A stretch of 64,000 nucleotides of DNA from Chromatiaceae bacterium (GTDB lineage: Bacteria > Pseudomonadota > Gammaproteobacteria > Chromatiales > Chromatiaceae). The first letter of the stretch is position 1. The number at the start of each line of letters is the position of its first letter. A program made the position numbers and the translations under genes. Shown piece after piece: positions 56,380 to 64,000 of the stretch. The notes beneath the pieces are model-generated. The model saw only the letters and a program-made list of their open reading frames with translations. It searched no databases and was not told the origin of the DNA. Location of the stretch: positions 40,278-104,277 of the forward strand of contig JACDZG010000007.1 in NCBI GenBank assembly GCA_013426805.1, in the 5' to 3' direction.

Positions 56380-59300
56380 TTACACATCGTCCGCCGGGGT
56401 CGGGGCGACGGTCTCGATCATCTTATTGAACTCGCTCTCGACCTTTGCCTTGAAATCGGCCTCGATCTGATAGACCTCGGTGAATTCGGCAAAGGCCCAG
56501 CGCCCGAAGGTGCCGAGGTTGTTCACGCCGGGCACCCAGTAGGTGTCCATGGTGGCCTTCTTCTCTTTGGCGTCTTCGCGGCGGTAGCCCTTGATCTCGA
56601 CGGTCAGGTGCAGCAAGTCGTCCTCGCCATGGCCGTCATCCACCAGCAAGACAAAATCAGGCAGATAGCGGCGCATCTGCGAGCCATAGCGGTAGGGTAC
56701 TTCAAACCCCAGACTATGGTTCTTGGCGTAGGCACGCACCCGCGGATGGGCCTCCGCCACGCGGCAGAATTCGGCCTCCCAATCGCTGTCCAGGATCACC
56801 CAGTTGATGTGACAGCGGCGGGAGTCGGTTTCCCAGCGCTCGGTCTTGCTGGTGTTGAAGCGGACATGGACGGTGGAGCCGACCGGATTATAGGGGTCAA
56901 GCAGGGCCAGGATCGGGCGCTTGCCGATAAAGGCGCGGGTGATACCGGCAGTGATCCGCTCGCAGGCCATGTCCGCGAGCATCTTGTATTTGAGCTGTGC
57001 CGGGAAGGTGCCGCCCTTGCACACCAGATAGCCGTCGAGCCACTGGCGCGCGATGCGCTTGAGCTGGCCGAACAGGTTGAGCCGCGGTTCGTCATTCGCG
57101 TCGCGCCACTTGTTCAGCACCAGGTAAGAGGTCAACTCGTAGACCATCTGCGATGGCCGCACATCCCCGGTATGCACCAGGTCGAGGTCGACCGGTTCAC
57201 CGATGATCCCCGCGTTCAGGGTGCGGGTGGCGCCGATCAGGTCGGGCGTGAGTTCGAGCACGGAGTCGTCGTTGAACTCGGCGGTCAGGCGCTCCTGCGG
57301 CAGTTCGGTGCGATAACCCGCGACCCGGGGGAAGCGGATTTCGAGTGCGTCGCGCTCGGGACGCACGGCCTTGACCTGGATGGTCTCGCGTGGCGGCTGA
57401 GGCGGCGCCACGACCGGCTTGGCGTTGAAATCGAAGGGGATGCCGAGGACGTCGGCGTATTCCACATTGAAGAGCCCGTCTTCGTTGAGGTCGTAGGACT
57501 GGCGGCGCAGCGCCCGGCCGATGACCTGCTCGCACAGAAGTTGGGTGCCGAAGGCCCGCACCCCGAGCACATGGGTGACGGTGTTGGCGTCCCAGCCCTC
57601 GGTCAGCATGGACACCGAGACGACGCAGCGGATATCGGCGCCCAGTCGGCCGGGCTTGCCGACAGTATTCATGACTTCGCGCAGCAGGTCCTGGTCGGTC
57701 AGGTTCTCGGCCTGACGCGGGTCGCCGGTGCGCTCGACGATCTCGCGGCGGAAGCGCTCGATTTCATCCGCGGCCATGGCGCGGAAGTTGTCGTCGAGGG
57801 CCTCGCCGGACTCCAGTTGCTCGCTGTCGATCAGCAGGGTGCGGGGTCGCGGAAGTGCGTTGCCGTGTTCGTCGTGGTTACGGAACAGGGGCAGCCGGCC
57901 GGGCACCAACTCGGTGGTGCCATCCTGATTGGTGCGGTCGAAACCGGCGATGTAGTCGTAGACTAGCTTGGAGGCGGAGGTGTTGTTGCAGACGACGATG
58001 AAGCAAGGCGGCGACGCGACCCCGGCCTGCTGCCAGAGGGCGAAGGTCTTCTCATAGTGTCCGTAGAGCGCCTCCAACGCGGTTTGCAGTTGGGTCGGCA
58101 GGTCCAGCGGGTTGAGTGCCTCCGACTTGCCGCGTCCCTTCTTGGGCATCTTGGCGCGGATGTGCTCCCACAGGTTGCGGAACATCGGCATCTCGCCGCC
58201 GGGGATGTTGTCGGCGACCGGCACGCGCGGCAACTTGACGATGCCGCACTCGATCGCGTCCATCAGCGAGAAGTCGCTCAGGGTCCAGGGGAAGAGGGTG
58301 CCCTCGGCATAGCCGGAGCCGCGCAGGAAGAAAGGGGTGGCGGAAAGGTCCAAGACGCGGGCCAAGCCCAGGTTGCGGTTGACGGCCTCCAGGCCGGAAA
58401 TCCAGAGGCGGGCCGCTTCGTTGTTCTTCTCGGCCTCCTTCTTGTCGTCGCCCTTCAGGTCCCCCTCCAAGTCGTGGTTGGGCTTCTCCCGGTAGCAGTG
58501 ATGGGCCTCGTCGTTTATGCCCAAGATGTTCTTCAGGCCCATCAGGTCGGGCATGACGCGCTGGAGCATCTGCCCCTCGGTCTCCAGGGTGTCCAAGGCA
58601 TCGCCGCCGCGGCCCTGGAGCAATAGCCGACCGCCTTTGGAGAGTTCGATACGTTCGCGCCGCCTGAAGGCGTGGTAGTTGGTGATGACGATCTTGGCGC
58701 GCCGTACGTCGTCCAATAGATCACCCGGAACCAGTTCGCGGCTGGCGTAGTAGCTGTCCGGGTCGCTGGGCTGGAGCACGCGCAGGCGGTCCTTGATCGT
58801 GAGTCCTGGTGCGACGATGAGGAAGCCGCGGGTGAATTTCTTGGCCGCGGGTCGGCGCACTGCGTTGACCGTCTGCCAGGCGATCAGCATGGCCATGACC
58901 GTCGTCTTGCCGGCGCCGGTGGCGAGCTTGAGTGCCAGGCGCATCAGCTCCGGGTTGGCGTCGTGATTGGCGTCGGTCAGATGTGTCAGGAAGCGCTCCC
59001 CAGCCTTGCCGATCTGGGGTGCGACCTCGGTGAGCCAGATGGCGGTCTCGACGGCCTCGATCTGGCAGAAGAAGGGACGCAGGCTGCTGAACGGGTGCTG
59101 TCGCCAGTGCGTGAGGAGGCGCGCCGTCTCCGGGGTGACCCGCCAGTGGTTTGGATCGGGGTCCAGCCGCCAGCGGTCGACCTCTTGGCGGACGGCGTTG
59201 ATGATGGCGGTGTGGTCGTAGCGCTGGGCCTCCGTGCTCAGTCCTTTGCCTTCATCGAATGCCAGGTCGAACTGCTTCGGAGCGCCCTTCTGCTTCTTCG

Positions 59301-59448
59301 GCTTGGGAATAGGCGTGATGAACTCCGCCCGACGCCGGGCCTCGACAATCTTCTGGGTCGGTTGGCCAGTGTCGTCCAGTTCCCAGTGGCGCGCTGGATA
59401 GGCGTAAGGGGAGTTGAGGATCGGCCGGTCGAAGAAGGGGTTGCTCAC
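56380..59448 (-). CDS. res: Type III restriction-modification restriction subunit
   Basis: A 1,022-residue Res subunit: a superfamily 2 DNA translocase joined to a nuclease. Walker A KLATGAGKTTV is at about residues 174-184, the DEAH-type motif is INDEAHHCY, motif III is LDLSATPF and motif VI is EQVIGRALRR. The C-terminal nuclease core reads YLPDFVLLVD then LTVEIKGYR. It cuts DNA with Mod when two unmethylated sites interact. The start is a GTG at 59448 preceded by AGGTAA; the longer ATG frame adds an Arg-rich tail. It is the first gene of the leftward defence operon. Confidence 0.9.
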   Translation of the reverse strand: MSNPFFDRPILNSPYAYPARHWELDDTGQPTQKIVEARRRAEFITPIPKPKKQKGAPKQFDLAFDEGKGLSTEAQRYDHTAIINAVRQEVDRWRLDPDPNHWRVTPETARLLTHWRQHPFSSLRPFFCQIEAVETAIWLTEVAPQIGKAGERFLTHLTDANHDANPELMRLALKLATGAGKTTVMAMLIAWQTVNAVRRPAAKKFTRGFLIVAPGLTIKDRLRVLQPSDPDSYYASRELVPGDLLDDVRRAKIVITNYHAFRRRERIELSKGGRLLLQGRGGDALDTLETEGQMLQRVMPDLMGLKNILGINDEAHHCYREKPNHDLEGDLKGDDKKEAEKNNEAARLWISGLEAVNRNLGLARVLDLSATPFFLRGSGYAEGTLFPWTLSDFSLMDAIECGIVKLPRVPVADNIPGGEMPMFRNLWEHIRAKMPKKGRGKSEALNPLDLPTQLQTALEALYGHYEKTFALWQQAGVASPPCFIVVCNNTSASKLVYDYIAGFDRTNQDGTTELVPGRLPLFRNHDEHGNALPRPRTLLIDSEQLESGEALDDNFRAMAADEIERFRREIVERTGDPRQAENLTDQDLLREVMNTVGKPGRLGADIRCVVSVSMLTEGWDANTVTHVLGVRAFGTQLLCEQVIGRALRRQSYDLNEDGLFNVEYADVLGIPFDFNAKPVVAPPQPPRETIQVKAVRPERDALEIRFPRVAGYRTELPQERLTAEFNDDSVLELTPDLIGATRTLNAGIIGEPVDLDLVHTGDVRPSQMVYELTSYLVLNKWRDANDEPRLNLFGQLKRIARQWLDGYLVCKGGTFPAQLKYKMLADMACERITAGITRAFIGKRPILALLDPYNPVGSTVHVRFNTSKTERWETDSRRCHINWVILDSDWEAEFCRVAEAHPRVRAYAKNHSLGFEVPYRYGSQMRRYLPDFVLLVDDGHGEDDLLHLTVEIKGYRREDAKEKKATMDTYWVPGVNNLGTFGRWAFAEFTEVYQIEADFKAKVESEFNKMIETVAPTPADDV

Positions 59449-59721
59449 GGCGGTTACCTGGCGTTGGGTCCTTCGGCACAGAACGGGCGGACGGCGGCGC
59501 CGCGGGGGCACGGCACGTTACTCTAGCGGCTAAAGGGGTATTTTGTAACCACCGCGACGACGCGGTCTTTTGGCGGACCTAACTGCCGGGGCCGGTTGCA
59601 GCGCGCGGTTGATCGCGGTGCCTTGATTGGGCTGGTTACTATCGGTTACGGTTGCCGAGCCTCCGCCCCGTGCCCGGACCGCCGCCAAGTGACCTACAGC
59701 CTTTCACCCGGAGAACCCACG

Positions 59722-59946
59722 ATGACAGCAGACATTGAAAGCCTGGTCCTGGAACACCTGCGAGCGATTCGCGCAACCCAAACCGATCACGGCGAACGAC
59801 TCACGAGCATCGAGCTAAACCTTGCCACGCTCGGGCAGCAAGTCGGCGCCCTGACAACGGCGGTTTACTCTGGCAAGTCCGACCTGGAAGGACGGAGGCG
59901 CCGTGTCGAGCGGATTGAACGGCGCCTTGAATTGACCGAGGACTGA
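59722..59946 (+). CDS. Small coiled-coil protein
   Basis: A 74-residue protein with an N-terminal MTADIESLVLEHLRAIRATQ helix and heptad-like spacing through to an Arg-rich tail. A shorter paralogue lies on the opposite strand at 60657-60827. Similar small proteins are frequent in Chromatiaceae and cyanobacteria next to DUF1640 or toxin-antitoxin genes. The function is unknown. It is 4 bp upstream of the DUF1640 gene. Confidence 0.75.
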   Translation: MTADIESLVLEHLRAIRATQTDHGERLTSIELNLATLGQQVGALTTAVYSGKSDLEGRRRRVERIERRLELTED

Positions 59947-59950
59947 GCGC

Positions 59951-60256
59951 ATGACCAGCTTCATTCTTGACACCCTGGCCTATTCCGAAACCCTCAAAGC
60001 GGGCGGGTTCAGCGAGCAACAAGCCGTCACCCAGGCCCGTGCTCTGGCGGAAATCCTTGATCGACAGATGGCGACCAAGGCCGAAGTTGCCGAGCACGAG
60101 AACAACCTACAGCACGCGATTGAAGTCTTGCGCCTGGAATTGAAGCGCGACCTTGCCGAGACGAAAGCCGACTTGACCCGCTGGGTTATTGGCATGGGCT
60201 TTCTGCAAACGACCATCATCATCGGCGTTCTGTTGAAGGTCGCGAAGCTGGTTTGA
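59951..60256 (+). CDS. DUF1640-like coiled-coil membrane protein
   Basis: A 101-residue protein. The first half (LDTLAYSETLKAGGFSEQQA, then AEILDRQMATKAEV) matches the DUF1640/CCDC90-like family. A coiled coil follows (LQHAIEVLRLELKRDLAETK) and the C-terminus is a single membrane helix (WVIGMGFLQTTIIIGVLLKV). Its function is unknown in bacteria. It is likely cotranscribed with the small coiled-coil gene before it. Confidence 0.8.
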   Translation: MTSFILDTLAYSETLKAGGFSEQQAVTQARALAEILDRQMATKAEVAEHENNLQHAIEVLRLELKRDLAETKADLTRWVIGMGFLQTTIIIGVLLKVAKLV

Positions 60257-60397
60257 CCGTTGCGGCCGGGTCTAGGGTAGCTCCCGAACGGCGGCCCCTT
60301 CACCGCCTGACCCTGTCCCGCCGAATGACTTTAGAGGCGCCGACAACATGCGGACGGCATTAGTTACACAAACCTGTGCACCCTACTGGAGCGCGCC

Positions 60398-60655
60398 GTG
60401 TCACCCGCTGAAACCAACCTCGCCACCGTCCGCGCCGCTTTCGGACTGACGGGCAGCCCTATTCCCGCCTGGCGTCGCCTGCAAACCACCTGCCCGATTT
60501 GGAATCTGACCAAGAAGCGGTCCGTGGTGTGCTTGGTACGCGCAGTACGCAAAGGTACGCGACCCGCTCGCCCTGAAGTTCGGTGCACTGACCTACCGCT
60601 CAATGGCTCTCGCTCAGTTCCAGCCGCCGTTCAACCCGGTCCAACCGCCGTTTGA
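60398..60655 (+). pseudogene. Possible frameshifted gene remnant
   Basis: The stretch begins NLATVRAAFGLTGSPIPAW then LTKKRSVV in one frame. After about 60540 a protein-like sequence continues in another frame (AKVRDPLALKFGALTYRSM, then LAQFQPPFNPVQPPF). This suggests a single frameshifted gene. I do not recognise the family, and chance is possible. Confidence 0.25.
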
Positions 60656-60656
60656 T

Positions 60657-60827
60657 TTAGTCAATGTCGGACTTGCCCGCGTAGACCGCCGCGGTCAGTC
60701 CCGCCAGTTGTTGCCCCATTGCGGATAGCTGAACGCTGTTGCCGGTGACTTCCCGCTTGAGGCCGGCAATGTCTGCCCGGATCGCGCGCAGATGCTCGAG
60801 GACCAGGCTTTCAATCTCTGCGGTCAT
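60657..60827 (-). CDS. Small coiled-coil protein, paralogue
   Basis: A 56-residue protein beginning MTAEIESLVLEHLRAIRADI and containing MGQQLAGLTAAVYAGKSD, both clearly related to the protein at 59722-59946 but lacking its Arg-rich tail. The function is unknown. It may be a truncated copy. Confidence 0.65.
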   Translation of the reverse strand: MTAEIESLVLEHLRAIRADIAGLKREVTGNSVQLSAMGQQLAGLTAAVYAGKSDID

Positions 60828-60949
60828 GGCACGTTCCCCTCGCGTCGTTGGTGAACTCTCGATCCTACCGCTCAGCGGCGCCCGACGAACGGGCATAACG
60901 CGCCAGAACAAGGCCGAACGCGAGCCTTTCGTTCCCCCAGCGTTACCCT

Positions 60950-61115
60950 CAATGCCATTAAGTTAAGCCATTCTGGCTCCCACGCTCCTGCGTGGGAGCA
61001 CGTGCGGGCGCTCCGCGTCCGGCGCCAAGACCGGACGCGGAGCGCCCGCCCGGCATTCCCACGCGGAGCGTGGGAACGAGAAGCCGCACCGTCGGCGCTT
61101 AACTTAATGGCATTG
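60950..61115. mobile_element. MITE-like element with target duplication
   Basis: A 166-bp non-coding element with perfect 19-bp terminal inverted repeats (CAATGCCATTAAGTTAAGC at the left, its complement at the right). It is flanked by a perfect 11-bp direct repeat AGCGTTACCCT at 60939-60949 and 61116-61126, the signature of transposition. Its core is the GCTCCCACGCT palindrome also seen at 56181-56264. It contains no gene and must be moved by a transposase encoded elsewhere. Confidence 0.88.
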
Positions 61116-61183
61116 AGCGTTACCCTGGCTGAACTTGCGGACACTAAAAGGATTCGTTAATGCACCGAACCACTTGGTTTTAT

Positions 61184-61230
61184 TGGAGCCGGCGAGAGGA
61201 TTTGAACCCCCGACCCGCTGATTACAAATC
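61184..61230 (-). other. tRNA-Thr 3' fragment, probable attachment site
   Basis: On the minus strand, 47 bases read as the anticodon loop (anticodon TGT), variable loop, T arm (GGTTCAAATCC), acceptor strand (CGCCGGCT) and CCA of a threonine tRNA. The 5' half is missing: beyond 61230 the sequence does not pair. Such 3' duplications mark the end of an element integrated in a tRNA gene. By orientation the element would lie to the right (above 61230) and native chromosome to the left. No integrase gene is visible within the window. Confidence 0.7.
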
Positions 61231-61774
61231 AAGTAGCATCCCCAAGGAATACAACCACTTAGCGCAGACTTTGCTAAGACTTTCAAGGGGTTGTGTCTTG
61301 TATCGTGTTGCGCTTGATTGCTCATAATAGACCCTTTATTGAGCTTTGTTGCGCGCTAGTGCTACGAAAGTGCTACATGAAAAGCGCCCCCTCCCCTGTC
61401 CTTCGGCGGTCCGGTTAGGGCTCCGGGAGAGGATATCACCGAGCGACGCGCCCCGCTTGGTTCATGCGCCCGACGTGGTTGCAGGGTCACGGTCGGCAGG
61501 GTGCGTGCCGTCCCAGGGGGAACAGGGGGTGATTGCGGTCCGGGGCGGGTTATCCCTGCGTACACGTTGTCGGTAAGGTGATCGATTGATATGGATTGCC
61601 TATCGGTATGCTTCCGGTATGATTCTTGCTTATCAATACGATCAATATCTTGCGAGAAATAAGCAATAATCGTGACAATAGGCTTAGGCTATCACTCGAC
61701 CGGGTTACCGTCATCGTGTACGCACATGGGGGCGGGCGTTTCGCGTGCGAAACGCTCGGGAGCTTGGGGGTCGA
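61231..61774. other. Spacer inside the putative integrated element
   Basis: No convincing gene. The part near 61600-61700 is AT-rich with several ATCAATA-like stretches. Open frames are short and have no recognisable domain. Confidence 0.4.
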
Positions 61775-62161
61775 TCAGGTGATGGCGTGCTCCAGTGCCG
61801 CCCGACGCTCCACCAACCGGGCCAACAAGGCTTGCGCATGTTCGCGGGTCGGCTCGCACTTGTAGTACCGGGCCGCGAAGGCAAGCGCCGCGTGTTCGTC
61901 GGACTCCCTGCGTAAGATGTCATCAAACTCCCGATCCCAGGGCTGTCCAAGATCTCTCGCACGCTCGCGCTCAATGTCTGCTTCCAGGTTCCGCGCACGG
62001 GCGCGAGACATGGCCGTGTCCCCGATGGCGGTAAGGTAGGGCTCCGGGTCCGTTCCCGCGCTCAGTGCCCGCGCCAGGGCGTCAAGGCGGTCACGATGCG
62101 CCCGGACCCATGCGGCGAACTGCGCCCGGCGCATGGCGAAGAATTCAGCGTCACGAATCAT
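61775..62161 (-). CDS. Hypothetical helical protein
   Basis: A 128-residue protein, charged and helical (MIRDAEFFAMRRAQFAAWV at the start, LLARLVERRAALEHAIT at the end). I do not recognise the family. An ATG two codons upstream (62167) is an alternative start. It lies in the putative integrated element. Confidence 0.55.
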   Translation of the reverse strand: MIRDAEFFAMRRAQFAAWVRAHRDRLDALARALSAGTDPEPYLTAIGDTAMSRARARNLEADIERERARDLGQPWDREFDDILRRESDEHAALAFAARYYKCEPTREHAQALLARLVERRAALEHAIT

Positions 62162-62335
62162 AAGCATAGCGATAACTCCAGATCAAAAGGGCATACAGCA
62201 GCCCGAAGGCCGCCAGAGGGGGTTGATGACTTGACAACCTGTGTTCCTCCATGGGATGTTGATGGGGTTCCCTTGTTGGGAATCAGATGCTGGCGAAACT
62301 TCCTACACCGGCACCCACCAATATGAGAGAAAGCC

Positions 62336-63433
62336 ATGGAATTAATTGAGAAGCTGAGCATCCTGGCCAACAAGATTAGACAGCAGGGTTCGGTCATCCA
62401 TACTGAAGAGGCAACAAAGAATGCTTTTGTAATGCCTTTTATTAGCACCATTTTGGGGTATGATGTTTTTGACCCGACTGAAGTGACTCCTGAATTCGTT
62501 TGCGATATTGGCACAAAGAAAGGCGAAAAAATTGACTACGCAATTCATCGGGCAATAGCTACAGGTTTGAAAGAAATCCAGATTCTATTTGAGGTAAAAA
62601 AGTACGGAGAAGTATTGAATATTAATCATTCAGGACAGCTTTTCAGATATTTCCATGTAACTAATGCCAGGATAGGCGTGCTGACAAACGGGCAAGTATA
62701 TAAGTTCTTCACGGACCTTGATGCCCCGAATAAAATGGACGAGAAACCGTTCCTGGAATTAGACCTTCTCAATATTGATGAATATGTCGTACCAGAACTG
62801 GCAAAGCTGTCTAAGTCGTCGTTTGATATCGGGTCAATAATAAATGCTGCTGGTGAACTAAAGTATGTAAGCCAGCTAAAAAGGATAATGGCATCGCTTC
62901 TCAGTGACCCTGACGATGAGTTCATAAAACTTCTTGCAGCGAGGGTTTACGAGGGCTCTATCACACAAAAAGTTAAAGAACAGTTTGCAGTCTTGGTCCG
63001 CAAAGCAGCTACTCAATTTCTGAATGAACAGATCAATGAGCGACTGAAGTCAGCCATCAACTCTACCGCAGGGCTACCTCTGCCATCACTTCAAGAAATC
63101 CCGATTGAACCGGCTACTGAATCAGATGATGCTCAAGCAAAGATTATCACGTCGGAAGAGGAGACTGAAGGCTATTATATTGTTAAAGCCATTGTGAGGT
63201 CTGTCGTTGACTGCAAGCGCATTGTGTTGCGTGACACTCAGAGTTACTGCGGCATTCTCTTAGATGATAACAACCGTAAACCAATTTGCCGTTTGCACTT
63301 TAATCGCACTAAGAAATATATCGGTCTTTTTGATGATAATAAAACGGAAACCCGTGTGCCTATTGAAGCCGTTGATGACATCTATAACTTCTCCGACAAG
63401 CTCAAAGATGTGGTTAAATCTTATCTAGACTGA
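62336..63433 (+). CDS. HsdR_N-type restriction nuclease protein
   Basis: A 365-residue protein with an N-terminal type I restriction HsdR-like nuclease domain (COG4748 type). The catalytic pattern is EKIDYAIH followed by ILFEVKKYGE, giving the D and ExK residues. A helical middle and a small beta-rich C-terminal domain follow (VLRDTQSYCGILLDDNNRK). It has no helicase motor, so it is not a complete HsdR. Its base composition is strikingly AT-rich against the GC-rich surroundings, indicating recent transfer. It may be a stand-alone defence gene. Confidence 0.8.
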   Translation: MELIEKLSILANKIRQQGSVIHTEEATKNAFVMPFISTILGYDVFDPTEVTPEFVCDIGTKKGEKIDYAIHRAIATGLKEIQILFEVKKYGEVLNINHSGQLFRYFHVTNARIGVLTNGQVYKFFTDLDAPNKMDEKPFLELDLLNIDEYVVPELAKLSKSSFDIGSIINAAGELKYVSQLKRIMASLLSDPDDEFIKLLAARVYEGSITQKVKEQFAVLVRKAATQFLNEQINERLKSAINSTAGLPLPSLQEIPIEPATESDDAQAKIITSEEETEGYYIVKAIVRSVVDCKRIVLRDTQSYCGILLDDNNRKPICRLHFNRTKKYIGLFDDNKTETRVPIEAVDDIYNFSDKLKDVVKSYLD

Positions 63434-63484
63434 TCTGCTAGGCGCCCCTAGGGGCATCGCCGGGGCGTCGCGTAGCGCGGCGCC
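63434..63484. terminator. GC-rich hairpin region after the HsdR_N gene
   Basis: Two short palindromes (GGCGCCCCTAGGGGC and GGCGTCGCGTAGCGCGGCGCC) lie between the converging stops of the nuclease and the next leftward gene. They could stop transcription, but no T-run follows. Confidence 0.4.
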
Positions 63485-63712
63485 TTAGGATGATTCATGT
63501 TCGGGCGGGGGCTCGTTCCAGGGTGTCGGCTTCGGTACCGCGGGCGGGGTCCATTCGCGCAATGGCGCATCTACCCACTGCACGCGAATACAAGGGCGGC
63601 CATCGGTCGGGTCGGGGTCCTCTGGGTTCCAAAGGACAACCAGCGGGGGATGTGCGCCGACACCGACCCGCTGTTCCAGCCTTGCAAGTCGGCGGTCAAC
63701 GGACCGAATCAT
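63485..63712 (-). CDS. Small phage-like protein
   Basis: A 75-residue protein beginning MIRSVDRRLARLEQRVG and continuing PPLVVLWNPEDPDPTDG, then a Pro-rich tail. Small proteins with this RRLARLEQR start and a short beta segment are common in proteobacterial prophages and integrated elements; the function is unknown. The upstream gene on the same strand overlaps its start by 17 bp. Confidence 0.6.
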   Translation of the reverse strand: MIRSVDRRLARLEQRVGVGAHPPLVVLWNPEDPDPTDGRPCIRVQWVDAPLREWTPPAVPKPTPWNEPPPEHESS

Positions 63713-63995
63713 GGTTGCCCCCGGTCGCTGCTTCCAAGGCTTCAATGCGCTTGGCGAGTTCATCGGTTTCGACAATCCGAGCAACCCCGGTCATGCCCGA
63801 CAATATTTGCTGCGCTTGCAGGGGTGTGATCCGGCTATCTGCGACCGCATCCAATACGCACCTTGCGGCTTCGGCTAAGCCCGCGGGCAGGGGACCAAGC
63901 GATACCGGTTGGTCTTTCGCTCGCAGGGGTGCAAGCCCGCGATCCAGTAACAATCCCCCGGCAAAGCCGGGGGCTTTCGATCGTGAGCCGCTCAA
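63696..63995 (-). CDS. Phage-like helical protein (may continue past window)
   Basis: A 99-residue frame from TTG 63995. The part LGPLPAGLAEAARCVLDAVA then ITPLQAQQILSGM and VETDELAKRIEALEAA resembles a family of small proteins next to the preceding gene type in integrated elements. The N-terminal codons overlap a strong hairpin, so the real start may be further in, or the frame may extend beyond the window edge. Confidence 0.5.
   Translation of the reverse strand: MSGSRSKAPGFAGGLLLDRGLAPLRAKDQPVSLGPLPAGLAEAARCVLDAVADSRITPLQAQQILSGMTGVARIVETDELAKRIEALEAATGGNHDSVR
63952..63976 (+). terminator. Candidate rho-independent terminator hairpin
   Basis: A perfect GC-rich stem CCCCCGGC and GCCGGGGG with a three-base AAA loop, followed by CTTTC. 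It resembles a rho-independent terminator for rightward transcription, though the T-tract is short. It overlaps the beginning of the leftward frame at 63696-63995. Confidence 0.55.
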
Positions 63996-64000
63996 AGCGG

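Noticed and set aside
56146..57966. A 606-codon rightward open frame
   Set aside because: Antisense to res and to a palindromic repeat; the res reading frame carries all motifs.
61104..61325. A small leftward frame across the tRNA fragment
   Set aside because: It overlaps the tRNA-Thr 3' sequence and has no protein-like conservation.

Overview
The window looks like chromosomal DNA of a GC-rich purple sulfur bacterium, most likely family Chromatiaceae (Gammaproteobacteria). The reasons are a Hox-type NAD-linked [NiFe] hydrogenase operon next to phosphoribulokinase, a qmoAB-hdrCB electron-transfer cluster of the kind used in sulfur oxidation, and a photoactive yellow protein/bacteriophytochrome/GGDEF-EAL fusion facing its probable chromophore-activating ligase. 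Numerous toxin-antitoxin genes, Rpn, DUF29 and DUF1640 proteins and palindromic repeats fit the same group. The species cannot be named from the sequence alone.

Layout. 1-5.5 kb: hoxF (3' end)-DUF29-hoxU-hoxY-small ORF-hoxH-hoxW, then phosphoribulokinase. 5.6-10.0 kb: FIST sensor protein, topoisomerase IV parE, xseB and ispA. 10.1-14.7 kb: an accessory patch with a toxin-antitoxin pair, a HigA-like pseudogene with an internal TGA, an Rpn nuclease, a ParDE pair, and two genes (ParE toxin and a GHKL ATPase) whose reading frames stop inside palindromic repeats. 14.7-23.4 kb: a 2,614-residue PKD/PASTA/NHL/RHS protein with a toxin-like tail, and a PEP-CTERM-like pseudogene with two in-frame stops. 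23.6-36 kb: mostly housekeeping genes (PBP4-type peptidase, a DegP-like protease, aroE, hemB, thioredoxin, TerC, DedA) plus a decayed cardiolipin synthase gene. 36.2-41.4 kb: qmoA-qmoB-hdrC-hdrB. 44.1-49.3 kb: the PYP-phytochrome fusion, convergent with a PYP-activating CoA ligase.

49.4-59.5 kb is a defence island, all transcribed leftward: type III res, a VapBC-like pair, mod, an OLD-family ATPase/TOPRIM nuclease, and a UvrD-like helicase cut off just before its Walker A motif, where it abuts a radical-SAM gene remnant. 59.7-64 kb holds small coiled-coil genes, a complete 166-bp MITE-like element with an 11-bp target duplication, a 47-bp tRNA-Thr 3' fragment that looks like an attachment site, and beyond it AT-rich or phage-like DNA including an HsdR_N-type nuclease.

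Working together: Hox hydrogenase can exchange electrons between H2 and NAD(H), and phosphoribulokinase commits carbon to the Calvin cycle. The Qmo/Hdr proteins probably carry electrons from sulfur intermediates. The PYP/phytochrome protein would translate light colour into cyclic-di-GMP level. No rRNA, intact tRNA, CRISPR array or complete IS element was found.
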